From the NCBI GenBank assembly GCA_947502595.1, contig CANNAM010000012.1, forward strand, positions 44,117-108,116: DNA of 64,000 nt, written 5' to 3'. Origin of the DNA: an uncultured Marinicella sp. (GTDB lineage Bacteria > Pseudomonadota > Gammaproteobacteria > Xanthomonadales > Marinicellaceae). A program made the translations under genes and the position numbers. Shown in pieces: positions 9,444 through 18,559 of this stretch. A model generated the notes under the pieces. The model did no database searches. It had not been told where the DNA came from and saw only the letters and a program-made list of their open reading frames with translations. Numbering within the stretch: position 1 is the first letter of the stretch; every line of letters starts with the position of its first letter.

Positions 9444-11684
9444 ATGACTCAATCCTTGGATTTTGAAACCATATCAATGGGCGAATATGCCGAGCGCTCC
9501 TATTTAGATTATTCCATGTACGTGGTGCTTGATCGGGCCTTGCCTTTTGTTGGGGATGGCTTGAAACCGGTGCAACGGCGCATTGTTTATGCGATGAGTG
9601 AGCTGGGCTTATCCAACCAGTCCAAACACAAAAAATCAGCACGCACCATTGGTGATGTAATTGGTAAATTTCATCCCCACGGTGATTCAGCCTGTTATGA
9701 AGCCATGGTATTGATGGCTCAGTCCTTTTCTTACCGCTATCCATTGGTTGACGGGCAGGGCAACTTTGGCTCACCTGATGACCCCAAGTCTTTTGCTGCC
9801 ATGCGTTACACCGAATCGCGGTTAACCCCATATGCCAAAACATTGTTGTCTGAATTACCACATGGCACCGTTGATTGGGGCCCGAATTTTGATGGCACCA
9901 TGGATGAGCCCTTGTGGTTACCTGCCAGGTTGCCCAATGTGTTGCTCAATGGTGCATCTGGCATTGCAGTTGGCATGGCCACCGATGTGCCGCCGCATAA
10001 TTTAACAGAAGTGGCTCAGGCCACTTTACATTTATTGGATAATCCTGCTGCAGAAGTGGCTGACTTATGTGAATTCATTCAGGCCCCAGATTACCCAACT
10101 AAGGCAGAAATCATTACCCCGCATGCAGATATACTTAATATGTATGAAACGGGTCATGGTGGCATACGTATGCGTGCAGTGTATGAGCGTGAAGGCAATG
10201 ATGTGATCGTTACGGCGCTGCCGCACCAAGCCTCAGGCAGTAAGGTGTTGGAACAAATTGCCAGTCAAATGCGGGCCAAAAAACTACCGATGGTCAGTGA
10301 TTTACGAGATGAATCAGACCACGAAAACCCAGTTCGTTTGGTGATTACTGCACGTTCTAATCGAATTGATTTTGATGCTTTGATGTTACATTTATTTGCC
10401 ACCACCGATTTAGAAAAAACCTACAAAGCCAATTTCAATGTCATTGGTTTAGACCGTCGCCCTCAGGTAAAAAACCTGAAAATGATCTTGCAAGAGTGGC
10501 TGCGCTTCAGAACTGAAACGGTGCGCCGTCGTTTACAATTTAGGTTAGATAAAGTAGATGCCAGATTACATATTTTAGCTGGCTTGTTGGTGGCTTATTT
10601 GAACTTGGATGAAGTCATCAGAATCATTCGTTATGAAGATGAACCAAAGCAAGAATTGATCAAGGCGTTTAAATTGTCTGACATTCAAGCCGATGCCATT
10701 TTAGATACACGTTTACGTAACTTGGCGCGCTTAGAAGAAATGAAAATCCGCACTGAACAAACTGAGTTGCAAGCGGAAAAAGATGAATTAGAAGGCATTT
10801 TGAAATCCAGAGCTCGGATGAAAACGTTGATTCGCAATGAAATCAAAGCCGATATGGAACAGTACGGTGATGTGCGTAAAACCCAAATTGCTGAACGTGA
10901 ATCTGCACAAGTGTTTGATGAAACCAAGTTAGTCCCCAGTGAACCAAGCACCATTATTTTGTCAACTGCAGGATGGGTCAGGGCTGCCAAAGGCCATGAC
11001 ATTGATCCCGGGTCTTTGAATTATAAAGCTGGGGATGAATTCTTAGACAGTGCTTTGGGTCGCAGTAATTTAATTTCTGTGTTTTTGTCTGCTGACGGCA
11101 GGGCATTCAGTTTACCGACGCACACCTTGCCTTCAGCACGTGGACAAGGCGAGCCGTTGACCACTAAATTTAATTTCAAAAATAACTTATTACCCATCTC
11201 GGTGACTTGTCAGTTGCCTAATGCCAGGTTGTTGATGTGTTCAGATGCCGGTTATGGCTACCATGGGGTGATGGAAAATCTGTACAGTAAAATGAAGGCA
11301 GGGAAGCATGTGTTGAGCGTGCCTAAAGGCTTCAGTGCAATGAAGCCCACATGGATTGAAAAATTACCAGATGCCCATGTGGTTTGTGTCACCACCGCTG
11401 GCTATATGTTGGTGTTCCCATTAGATGAATTGCCAGAGTTGGCCAAAGGCAAGGGCAATAAGCTCATCAATATACCCGCCAAACGTTTAAAAGCCGGTGA
11501 GGAAAAATTGGCCGCAACTTTGGCCATTACTCCAGATGATTCATTCTTGATTCATGCCGGAGCCAGGTATATCAGGTTCAAATGGAAAGATTTAGTCAAT
11601 TACATTGGACACCGAGCGAAACGTGGTTTAGTGTTGCCCCAGGGTTTCCGCAATGTGGACCGTGTAGAGATTGAAAAGGACTGA
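9444..11684 (+). CDS. parC: DNA topoisomerase IV subunit A
   Basis: 746 residues. ParC forms the DNA cleavage/rejoining subunit of topoisomerase IV (with ParE, encoded at 31.6 kb) and decatenates daughter chromosomes. The catalytic tyrosine is Y122 in [11 protein letters not shown]. The quinolone-resistance region reads [12 protein letters not shown] with Ser82 and Glu86, the residues of quinolone-sensitive enzymes. The coiled-coil and a C-terminal beta-pinwheel of reduced size follow, which suits ParC rather than GyrA. It is separated from parE by about 20 kb, so the two subunits are not in one operon. Confidence 0.95.
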   Translation: MTQSLDFETISMGEYAERSYLDYSMYVVLDRALPFVGDGLKPVQRRIVYAMSELGLSNQSKHKKSARTIGDVIGKFHPHGDSACYEAMVLMAQSFSYRYPLVDGQGNFGSPDDPKSFAAMRYTESRLTPYAKTLLSELPHGTVDWGPNFDGTMDEPLWLPARLPNVLLNGASGIAVGMATDVPPHNLTEVAQATLHLLDNPAAEVADLCEFIQAPDYPTKAEIITPHADILNMYETGHGGIRMRAVYEREGNDVIVTALPHQASGSKVLEQIASQMRAKKLPMVSDLRDESDHENPVRLVITARSNRIDFDALMLHLFATTDLEKTYKANFNVIGLDRRPQVKNLKMILQEWLRFRTETVRRRLQFRLDKVDARLHILAGLLVAYLNLDEVIRIIRYEDEPKQELIKAFKLSDIQADAILDTRLRNLARLEEMKIRTEQTELQAEKDELEGILKSRARMKTLIRNEIKADMEQYGDVRKTQIAERESAQVFDETKLVPSEPSTIILSTAGWVRAAKGHDIDPGSLNYKAGDEFLDSALGRSNLISVFLSADGRAFSLPTHTLPSARGQGEPLTTKFNFKNNLLPISVTCQLPNARLLMCSDAGYGYHGVMENLYSKMKAGKHVLSVPKGFSAMKPTWIEKLPDAHVVCVTTAGYMLVFPLDELPELAKGKGNKLINIPAKRLKAGEEKLAATLAITPDDSFLIHAGARYIRFKWKDLVNYIGHRAKRGLVLPQGFRNVDRVEIEKD

Positions 11685-11687
11685 CTG

Positions 11688-12527
11688 TTGAAAACCATCA
11701 ATGTATTAAGTACAGCTGTGTTGTTGCTGTTGGCTGTTGAAGTTGCAGCCACCGCCAGTGTGCACAGTTTAAACGCTTGTCCAGACATGATATTTATTGA
11801 TGGCATTGAAGATGCTGCTGTACCTTCTGGTGGTTTGGGTGGCTTGTATCCAGGTGCTCAAGTCAGGACTGTGACTGTGGGTGCAGCGCAACATGACTAC
11901 TACCTTTACGTGCCTACTTCATATACCCCATCATCACCCATGCCAATGCTGGTGGCTTGGCATGGTTCTGTGATTAATCAAGCAGCCATTCCATTGGTGG
12001 CTCAACAAACCCGAGACTTTTGGCAAAGTGAAGCCGAAGCGCAAAGATTTATCGTGGTGGCGCAAGCCGCAACTGGTGGCACTGGTTGTGCACCTTGTGG
12101 TTGGCGTTCCAGTGATGTATCGGTATTAAGTGCGCTGCTAAGTGATGTGCAGGCAGATTACAACATAGCAACCACCCGACGGTATGCATGGGGGTATTCA
12201 GCTGGAGGACATATCATGCATTATTTAGGCTTGTTGAATTCAGAGTTTTTTGCAGCTTATGCCGTCAGCGGTGCTGAATTAAGCTTTGCGGCCAGTCAAG
12301 CCGTATACCCAACATCGGCAACACGCAAAATTCCAACCTATATTTCAGTTGGTCAGTCAGATTTTTATTACCCTTATGCGCAAGCCGATATAATAACTTT
12401 TTTACAGGCTGGCTGGGAATTGAATCATAATTTATGGTTTGATGACTTTATTGGTGGGCATGAAATAAACCACCAATTACCAACGCAAGCTTGGAATAAA
12501 ATATGTATTTCAACCACTTTAGACTGA
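11688..12527 (+). CDS. secreted PHB-depolymerase/feruloyl-esterase-like alpha/beta hydrolase
   Basis: 279 residues starting at TTG 11688. The Shine-Dalgarno AAGGA (11676-11680) is 7 bases away, and a signal peptide MKTINVLSTAVLLLLAVE follows directly; no in-frame ATG fits. After the signal comes ACPDMIFIDGIEDAA, a variant of the IFxDGFE motif. The hydrolase core has the oxyanion region VAWHGS, the nucleophile elbow GYSAGG, an acid in GQSDFYYP and a histidine in IGGHEINH, so a complete Ser-Asp-His triad is likely. Family members (LpqC/PhaZ/esterase type) cleave polyesters or sugar-bound phenolic esters outside the cell; the substrate is not predictable. It lies 3 bases after parC and may be read through from it. 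Confidence 0.82.
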   Translation: MKTINVLSTAVLLLLAVEVAATASVHSLNACPDMIFIDGIEDAAVPSGGLGGLYPGAQVRTVTVGAAQHDYYLYVPTSYTPSSPMPMLVAWHGSVINQAAIPLVAQQTRDFWQSEAEAQRFIVVAQAATGGTGCAPCGWRSSDVSVLSALLSDVQADYNIATTRRYAWGYSAGGHIMHYLGLLNSEFFAAYAVSGAELSFAASQAVYPTSATRKIPTYISVGQSDFYYPYAQADIITFLQAGWELNHNLWFDDFIGGHEINHQLPTQAWNKICISTTLD

Positions 12528-12543
12528 CAACAGCTAGAATGAT

Positions 12544-13008
12544 ATGACCGATAACAAAACCATAGAACTGGGCTGGAAAGAATATGCCGCATTGCCTGAG
12601 CTGGGTGTGGATCGCATCCATGTGAAAGTGGATACAGGTGCCAAAACCAGTGCCATCCATACCTTAAAAAATAAGGTATTTAAAAAAAATAACCAATCAT
12701 GGGTAAGGTTCACTTTAGCCCCTTATCAAGAAGATGACGACACCACCCTAGTGTGTGAAATGCCAGTCAAGGACCAAAGAACCATTACCAGCTCCAACGG
12801 TCATAAATCAGAACGTATTGTGATTGAAACCAAATTGGTAATAGGTGATGTGGAGCGACAAATTGAGCTGACTTTGGTGTGTCGTAAAAAAATGAAATTC
12901 AGGATGTTGTTGGGTCGACAAGCCATGCAAGGTATGGTGGTGAAACCCAAAATGTCACATTTAACCACCCAAAAAGCAACCCCCAAAAAGGACGACAGAA
13001 AAACATGA
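12544..13008 (+). CDS. rimB: retropepsin-like protease of the RimK operon (PF05618 'ATP-dependent zinc protease')
   Basis: 154 residues. The active-site-type motif [12 protein letters not shown] (D30) is the D-T/S-G signature that links this family to retropepsins, although it is annotated as a zinc protease. A later LGRQAMQ block corresponds to the conserved second half. In Pseudomonas the equivalent RimB is encoded with RimK and modulates its modification of ribosomal protein S6. Here the stop overlaps the rimK start (ATGA), supporting joint function. No rimA is seen. Family is certain; biochemical activity is less so. Confidence 0.85.
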   Translation: MTDNKTIELGWKEYAALPELGVDRIHVKVDTGAKTSAIHTLKNKVFKKNNQSWVRFTLAPYQEDDDTTLVCEMPVKDQRTITSSNGHKSERIVIETKLVIGDVERQIELTLVCRKKMKFRMLLGRQAMQGMVVKPKMSHLTTQKATPKKDDRKT

Positions 13009-13913
13009 AAATAGCCATATTATCAAGAAACCCAAGACTGTACTCAACCAAACGACTGGTAGAAGCTGCTGCAGCACGAGGCCATGAGGTCAGGGTGTTG
13101 GATCATCTGCGTTGCTATATGAATATTTCTTCCAGCAAGCCTACCTTACATTACAGGGGGGAAGATTTACCGGTCTATGATGCTGTAATTCCTAGGATTG
13201 GTGCTTCGGTGACTTTTTATGGAACAGCTGTTTCACGCCAATTAGAAATGATGGGTGTTTATCCAGTCAATGAAAGTGTAGCCATTACCCGTTCCCGAGA
13301 TAAATTGCGTTCATTGCAATTGTTGTCCAGAAAAGGCATTGGTATGCCGATTACCGGCTTTGCCAATTCTCCAGATGACATTCAAGATTTGATTAAAATG
13401 GTCGGCGGCGCACCGTTGGTGATTAAGTTGCTCGAAGGCACCCAAGGCATAGGTGTGGTGTTGGCTGAAACCAAAAAAGCCGCAGAATCAGTGATTGAAG
13501 CTTTTCTGGGATTGAATGCCAACATCATGGTGCAAGAGTTCATTAAAGAGGCCGGTGGTGCTGACATCCGTTGTTTTGTGGTAGGTGGCAAAGTGGTTGC
13601 GGCTATGAAACGTCAAGGAGCAGAAGGTGAATTCCGTTCTAATTTACACCGCGGTGGCTCAGCTACTTTGGTTAAATTGACACCAGATGAGCGGAAAACT
13701 GCGGTAAAAGCGGCACAAATCATGGGTTTGAATGTGGCTGGAGTTGATATTTTAAGGTCGTCACGTGGCCCGGTGGTGATGGAGGTCAATTCATCTCCTG
13801 GTTTAGAGGGCATTGAAAAAGCCACTGGTAAAGACGTGGCTGGTATCATTATTAAATTCATTGAAGACAACGCCAAGCCACACAGAACCAGAACCAAAGG
13901 TGCTGCAGGCTAA
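13005..13913 (+). CDS. rimK: ribosomal protein S6 modification enzyme (glutamate ligase, ATP-grasp)
   Basis: 302 residues, the RimK length. The N-terminus [20 protein letters not shown] and the blocks [49 protein letters not shown] and [14 protein letters not shown] cover the ATP-grasp nucleotide and Mg sites. RimK adds glutamate residues to the C-terminus of ribosomal protein S6, altering ribosome composition and proteome; in pseudomonads it responds to cyclic di-GMP. It is coupled to rimB and followed by an intrinsic terminator. Confidence 0.95.
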   Translation: MKIAILSRNPRLYSTKRLVEAAAARGHEVRVLDHLRCYMNISSSKPTLHYRGEDLPVYDAVIPRIGASVTFYGTAVSRQLEMMGVYPVNESVAITRSRDKLRSLQLLSRKGIGMPITGFANSPDDIQDLIKMVGGAPLVIKLLEGTQGIGVVLAETKKAAESVIEAFLGLNANIMVQEFIKEAGGADIRCFVVGGKVVAAMKRQGAEGEFRSNLHRGGSATLVKLTPDERKTAVKAAQIMGLNVAGVDILRSSRGPVVMEVNSSPGLEGIEKATGKDVAGIIIKFIEDNAKPHRTRTKGAAG

Positions 13914-13935
13914 ATAAATAAATCGCTGAATAGTT

Positions 13936-13966
13936 AAAGGCCGCTTAATTTTCTGCGGCTTTTTTG
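13936..13966 (+). terminator. intrinsic terminator of rimBK
   Basis: Stem GCCGC (13940-13944)/GCGGC (13955-13959), extended by an A-rich/T-rich flank with one bulged G, is followed by six T residues. The right arm lies inside the 3' end of the convergent Cys-rich gene. Confidence 0.8.
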
Positions 13967-14421
13967 TGTTTATCTATAAATTCCCTGATGTTACGTTGAC
14001 CGTCAATCGTATCAACCAACGTACAGATGTTATCTATACATGCAGCTGCAGTTTCTTTGCCGCTGTTCATACATCGGTACGTACATTTGGAACCGCTGCT
14101 GTGGTCAAGATTGTTTTTCAATTGCTGTATAAGAACATGGTTGGACAAGTTCACTACACTGCTACAGCCAAATGGGCAGCCATAGTATGTTTTAATACAA
14201 TCTCTTGCTGCATTGCACGATTGTGGTTTTCTGATTAACTCCTGAATAGTAGCGGTGAGTTTATTGCGCTCTGAATCATCCGTGACTATATCGGTGAATT
14301 CGACAGCAGTTTTGTTGTTGGTATTGGTGACATCAACAGGTGAATTAAATAGTTGAAATAGACCTAAGCAAAACAGGGCCGTCATGGTTAAGACAATTAA
14401 AATACCAATGAACCATTTCAT
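13945..14421 (-). CDS. Cys-rich single-pass membrane or exported protein, unknown
   Basis: 158 residues from the ATG at 14421 (MKWFIGILIVLTMTALFCLG, one hydrophobic anchor). A longer frame from 14520 would start inside the neighbouring terminator and is rejected. The exported part has a pattern of eight cysteines, with CNAARDCIKTYYGCPFGC in one cluster and CTYRC, ACIDNIC in another, typical of a small disulfide-stabilised periplasmic domain. The GCPxGC signature occurs in uncharacterised bacterial proteins. The last codons (HKKAAEN) overlap the rimBK terminator stem. No function can be given. Confidence 0.7.
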   Translation of the reverse strand: MKWFIGILIVLTMTALFCLGLFQLFNSPVDVTNTNNKTAVEFTDIVTDDSERNKLTATIQELIRKPQSCNAARDCIKTYYGCPFGCSSVVNLSNHVLIQQLKNNLDHSSGSKCTYRCMNSGKETAAACIDNICTLVDTIDGQRNIREFIDKHKKAAEN

Positions 14422-14523
14422 GTTGTATTCGTTTATATGAGTGAGGTAGGTAGTCAGTATATTGGATAATTCAACAGGTTTGCATTTTTTTATCTGAGTG
14501 CAAACTTTTATTACAAACATAAA

Positions 14524-14552
14524 AAAACCACTGAGTCAGTCTCAGTGGTTTT
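14524..14552 (-). terminator. intrinsic terminator of the DUF4398/OmpA operon
   Basis: Arms AAAACCACTGAG (14524-14535) and CTCAGTGGTTTT (14541-14552) are perfectly complementary around a 5-base loop. On the minus strand the stem is followed by a run of T's. Confidence 0.85.
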
Positions 14553-14574
14553 ATATTAAGTCAACAGGCAGTGC

Positions 14575-15657
14575 TTATTCGTCGTCTTGCGGTAAGATGA
14601 TTTCTACCCGTCTGTTTTGTTGTCTGCCTTCATTGGTGTCATTTGTAGCAACTGGAAAATCAAAACCTAAACCATCGGTCGAAATTCTGCCGCCATCAAT
14701 ACCTTGGCTGACTAAATAGTTTTTCACTGATTCAGCTCTTTTTTCAGACAGGCTTATGTTATAGGCTTTGCTACCTATGTTGTCGGTATGGCCTTCAACA
14801 ATAACCGCTTGCTCAAGGTCAGCATGCAAAGCTTTGACCAAGGGGGCCAAGTTTCTGGCTGCACCGTCTTTTAATTCAGCTTTGTTGAATGCAAACAGCA
14901 CATCACCCAAAGTAATGACCAAACCACGTTCTGTTTGTTTGGCTTTCAGGTCAGTTAATTCATTCTCTAATTGCTGCATGGCTGCTTTGGCTGCTGCTGC
15001 TTCAGCAATGGCTGCTTCGGCTTTTGCTGCTTCAGCTGCTGCCACAATTCTGGCTTTTTCAGCTTCACTCATGGCAGATGAGGCAGCTGCTTCTGCTTCA
15101 GCGCGTAATTTTTCAGCTTCAGCACGTGCTTCAAGGGCCAATTGTTTTTGTTCACTTGCATATTGCGCAGTGGCCAATGCTTCATCACGCATCATGCGGG
15201 CTTCTTCAGCTTCTTTCATGGCCAACTCCCTTTGGGCTTTGGCAGCTTCTGCACTGGCATTGGCTTGCTGAGCACGTTGGGTGGCTAAATCAGCTTCCAA
15301 AGTTCTTGATTCCAGTACCAGCATACTTTGCTCTTCAACCAAGTTTTTACGACGGTCATCAAACCATTTGGCTTGTGCAGAGTATTTTGCTAACTCAATC
15401 AAGCGATCAGTGGCATAAATGGCGTAGTCTAAATCTTCAGCATTCATGTCAGAAAATTCGCTTTTGACCTGACCCAATGCATTTTGTGCACGTCTCAATT
15501 CATCACCACCCCGTTTGGCCAATTCTGCATTAGACATCAAGTCACTGAGCTGATTTTCTAATGTGGATATTCTTGGATCCATTTCTGGTGTTGATGCACA
15601 AGATGCCAATAAAGCAAACATGAACACCATAGTGATTGTTTGGTTTAAATTTTTCAT
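14575..15657 (-). CDS. OmpA-family lipoprotein with DUF4398 and Ala-rich coiled coil
   Basis: 360 residues. Lipobox LLASC (Cys20) marks a lipoprotein. Residues 30-110 correspond to the DUF4398 helical region. About 110-230 is a long Ala/Glu/Lys coiled coil. The C-terminal 110 residues form an OmpA peptidoglycan-binding domain (VEGHTDNIGSKAYNISLSEK, then NRRVEI). The protein likely tethers the outer membrane to the cell wall across the periplasm. Its start overlaps the stop of the preceding DUF4398 gene by four bases; the pair probably forms a complex. Confidence 0.9.
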   Translation of the reverse strand: MKNLNQTITMVFMFALLASCASTPEMDPRISTLENQLSDLMSNAELAKRGGDELRRAQNALGQVKSEFSDMNAEDLDYAIYATDRLIELAKYSAQAKWFDDRRKNLVEEQSMLVLESRTLEADLATQRAQQANASAEAAKAQRELAMKEAEEARMMRDEALATAQYASEQKQLALEARAEAEKLRAEAEAAASSAMSEAEKARIVAAAEAAKAEAAIAEAAAAKAAMQQLENELTDLKAKQTERGLVITLGDVLFAFNKAELKDGAARNLAPLVKALHADLEQAVIVEGHTDNIGSKAYNISLSEKRAESVKNYLVSQGIDGGRISTDGLGFDFPVATNDTNEGRQQNRRVEIILPQDDE

Positions 15658-16028
15658 TGCATACTCCTTTTACGGTTCAATTCTGAACGCAGTAAATCTA
15701 CTGCTGATTTTAAATCATTGTATGATTTTTCAGCTTTAGCAGCTTGTGATTTGGCATCAGCCACTTCGGCATCACGTTGAGCCATTTTGGCTGAAACCTC
15801 TGCATCAACCCATTTTCTTTTTTCTAATTGTACTGAGGCTCTACCAAGATTGTCCCTAGATGATTTTAATAAATAGGCAGCATGTGTAGAAGCGCCATTT
15901 CTTTCGGCTGATTCAATCAGTACTTTGGCTTGGTTGATGGCTTTATTACTGGCGTCGCGGTCAGCTAAGGCTGGGCTGGCGATGACCACCATGGCGAATG
16001 CCACGGGTAATATTGATTTTAACTGCAT
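15654..16028 (-). CDS. periplasmic DUF4398 protein
   Basis: 124 residues with signal peptide (MQLKSILPVAFAMVVIASPALA, given as positions 1-22) and a helical DUF4398 body. Similarity to the N-terminal part of the downstream OmpA lipoprotein suggests both derive from one helical unit. AGAGGAG lies just upstream of the ATG, giving strong translation. A TTGACG on the minus strand at 16079-16074 is a possible -35. Role unknown beyond envelope association. Confidence 0.85.
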   Translation of the reverse strand: MQLKSILPVAFAMVVIASPALADRDASNKAINQAKVLIESAERNGASTHAAYLLKSSRDNLGRASVQLEKRKWVDAEVSAKMAQRDAEVADAKSQAAKAEKSYNDLKSAVDLLRSELNRKRSMQ

Positions 16029-16171
16029 TTTTTTTCTCCTCTAAAAAATGTGTGTTAAGCGTACCAGAAGGCACGTCAAAATGACATGAAAGCTTGTGCT
16101 TATGTCCAGCGCAGAAAATAGCTTACTTTGCAAAAAAAATCCAATGTTATTTAATCAATTATTGATGAAAA

Positions 16172-17206
16172 TCATGTCTCAATCGCAATGATTTCGCGCA
16201 GTATACTGGTGGCGTAGGCACCTGGTTGTAACATGAAGTTGATATGCAAGTTTTTGTCCTGCCAATGGTGCGTCAAATCATGGGCTTGGATGCGCATGGC
16301 ACGGCGGTCTTGTTTGACCCGATGGCTGATAAAGCCAGGTGTGTAGGCAGGTAGGGAGCTGGCAATCTTGCTTTCAAGAGTGGCACATTGTGCCGTACTT
16401 TGCACCGCATCTTCTCCCCAAAGTGCAGCAGTGAGGTGAATGTCAAATGTGTTTAATCGGTGCTTCAGCTCAGTGGCAGTTGCATCGCTGGCAGGGAACC
16501 ATGAGTGACTTTTGTCCAATTGTAAAATGTCTCCATCAATGACTTGATCCCAAACTTTTTGTTCAATGCGCTGTGCAACAATTAAATTAAAAATATGGCT
16601 GCGGGCAGAAGAAATCAACAAACCGCGCAATTTTTTGTTGTTGACTTTGATTTTACCTGCAAACCAATCTTGGGCTTGTTGGATGTTGTTCAAGTCGTGA
16701 CCAAAGCGCTGTGGACCAAAATAATTGGGAGCGCCTGTCTGTTTAAGCGCTGCAATGTTTTGCTCAATGACAGCCAGGTCACCTTGAACGTCGCGGACCA
16801 CCAGTTTGAATTCATTGTGAGTCAATTGTCCAGATTTGATTTTACTTTGGTGCCAATGGTGTTCGAGTAATTTAACTTCATCAGGAAGTTTGGCTTTGAT
16901 GGCAGTTGGATCTGAGATTTTAGGTAGTTGAACACTGAACCATTGTTGGGTGATGGCATGGCGGTCTTTAAGACCAGCGAAACCAACTTGGCGCGCTGGT
17001 ACTTTACATGCACTGGCCAGTTGGGTAGCCACCCAAGCGGTGTTGCTGTGGGTTTTTTCAATTTTAAGCCACAGGTGTTCGCCACTTTCGGTGAAGTCCA
17101 TGTCGTGGTGTTCGATAACCAAAAAATCTGCGGCTGAGTTGCGTATTTTTCCAGTGGCTGTCGATGGGTTAAGGGCAGGGAATAAACGGTCGAATGTTGT
17201 GGGCAT
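16172..17206 (-). CDS. truD: tRNA pseudouridine(13) synthase
   Basis: 344 residues, TruD length. The catalytic Asp lies in VGFAGLKDRHA. NYFGPQRFGHDLNN and the later LRGLLISSARSHIFNLIVA are further family blocks. TruD isomerises uridine 13 in the D-arm of tRNA-Glu. In several gammaproteobacteria truD sits with surE-pcm; here it is about 15 kb away, downstream of an unknown gene with an 18-base gap. Confidence 0.96.
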   Translation of the reverse strand: MPTTFDRLFPALNPSTATGKIRNSAADFLVIEHHDMDFTESGEHLWLKIEKTHSNTAWVATQLASACKVPARQVGFAGLKDRHAITQQWFSVQLPKISDPTAIKAKLPDEVKLLEHHWHQSKIKSGQLTHNEFKLVVRDVQGDLAVIEQNIAALKQTGAPNYFGPQRFGHDLNNIQQAQDWFAGKIKVNNKKLRGLLISSARSHIFNLIVAQRIEQKVWDQVIDGDILQLDKSHSWFPASDATATELKHRLNTFDIHLTAALWGEDAVQSTAQCATLESKIASSLPAYTPGFISHRVKQDRRAMRIQAHDLTHHWQDKNLHINFMLQPGAYATSILREIIAIET

Positions 17207-17224
17207 GTTTATATTAATGTGTGT

Positions 17225-18466
17225 TCAGTCAAAGCTGATGGCTTGAATTTTTGCCCAGGGTATCCATTGGTGCTGGCTACCATTGGAGACCAAAATGCCG
17301 CGGTTATCTCGAGTTACGCTGCTGCTGTTACTGGCAATCACCTTGTTTGAGTCATGTGCTACAAGCTCGATACTTTGGTTGTTCAAACGATGTACTGATT
17401 TGAAGTTTGACCAAGGCAGTTGGCGCACATGGTTGGTTATTTCTGCAACCAGCAATTCAGCTTGGCTTTGTTGGTTCAGGTTATAGGCTATTTTCTCGGC
17501 TTTGATGGTTGTACCGTCAGTTAAAACCACGCTGCCACTGAGCTGTTGGCTCAACCTTTGGTAATCATCAAAATCCATCCACGGTACATCAACACTTTCA
17601 ATTTGTAAGTGCTCAAATTGTGCCCAAGTAATTTCAATGCGGCCCAGCTCTGGGTGGTTTAACCATATACCGCGATGACCGTTGTTGACGTCGTTGGTGC
17701 CATTCAACAGCAGCGATTGACCGTCAACCAGCTGTACTTTTGCAGCATTGCCTGAATCGGCTTTGGTGATGCTGGTGATTTCAGTAAATTTAATAGCATG
17801 TTCTTGGTTGTTCGCATGGCCATCTAATTTTTCATCAACGGTCCTTTCATCCTTATCCCAAATGATGCGACCTTGGTAGGTACCAGTGGAAGCCTTGACG
17901 GTACCATAAATTGCAGCGGTAAATGTTTTGGCATCAGCCGGTGCTTTGGCAAACTCAATATGGGTTAAATCATCAAGTTCGAACTCTGTGGTTTCACCTT
18001 CTGCATTTTTGATGTAGATTTCATCGCTGAGATCATTTGAACCTTCGTTGCTGGTAATTTGGGTGCCATCATGTAAGGTAATCAGCAAACCAGCATCAAC
18101 CATATCTATGCGTTGGATGGAACCAAAGAAAACATTGAATTCAGGCAGTAAAAGCTCTTTACCAAAGATTGATTTGAAAGTGATTCTGATACCGGCTATA
18201 TCAGCTTGAGGGCCTGGTTGGTGGTCTAGAATTTGCTGTTGTTCAGCTGCGGTCAAATGTTCATAGCCTACCACTGCAATTTTATGGCCATTGAATATGT
18301 CACTGAGAAACTGTTCTTGCTCACCCCAGCGGATGGTGCCAGTGATGACGGTTCCATTTTTGTGAGTCGCTGAACCATAAATTACTGGTTCTGGGTTGCT
18401 GGCTGAGCTGTGGCATGCAGTGGCGATTAACCACAGGCCAATGGCAGTGTGAAAATATTTATTCAT
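17225..18466 (-). CDS. exported, probably lipoprotein, with internal repeats; unknown function
   Basis: 413 residues from the ATG at 18466. The N-terminus MNKYFHTAIGLWLIATAC fits a lipoprotein signal with Cys18. An internal duplication is visible: residues 29-60 (VIYGSATHKNGTVITGTIRW...) and 185-218 (AIYGTVKASTGTYQGRIIW...) share the pattern of a short beta unit, and a weaker third copy lies near 300 (SGSVVLTDGTTIKAEKI). The body looks beta-rich. I recognise no named family. It lies between uvrA and truD on the same strand, probably co-transcribed with truD. Confidence 0.75.
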   Translation of the reverse strand: MNKYFHTAIGLWLIATACHSSASNPEPVIYGSATHKNGTVITGTIRWGEQEQFLSDIFNGHKIAVVGYEHLTAAEQQQILDHQPGPQADIAGIRITFKSIFGKELLLPEFNVFFGSIQRIDMVDAGLLITLHDGTQITSNEGSNDLSDEIYIKNAEGETTEFELDDLTHIEFAKAPADAKTFTAAIYGTVKASTGTYQGRIIWDKDERTVDEKLDGHANNQEHAIKFTEITSITKADSGNAAKVQLVDGQSLLLNGTNDVNNGHRGIWLNHPELGRIEITWAQFEHLQIESVDVPWMDFDDYQRLSQQLSGSVVLTDGTTIKAEKIAYNLNQQSQAELLVAEITNHVRQLPWSNFKSVHRLNNQSIELVAHDSNKVIASNSSSVTRDNRGILVSNGSQHQWIPWAKIQAISFD

Positions 18467-18559
18467 GGTATATCCGTTAAGCATCTTTAAAGATTATCGC
18501 TTATTACACACTTAAATGCATGTATCATAAGTCCTGAAATGTGAAATTATACCCAGGTG

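Noticed and set aside
9394..9861. 155-codon ORF antisense to the start of parC
   Set aside because: Lies entirely over a certain parC frame and its upstream region; composition is that of a shadow frame.
14422..14520. Longer start (MFVIKVCTQ) for the Cys-rich protein
   Set aside because: It starts inside the upstream operon's terminator T run with no ribosome binding site; the internal ATG starts a clean membrane anchor.
14768..15271. 167-codon Ala/Ser-rich ORF antisense to the OmpA-family lipoprotein
   Set aside because: Mirror of the repetitive Ala/Glu coiled coil of the real gene; no start signals.
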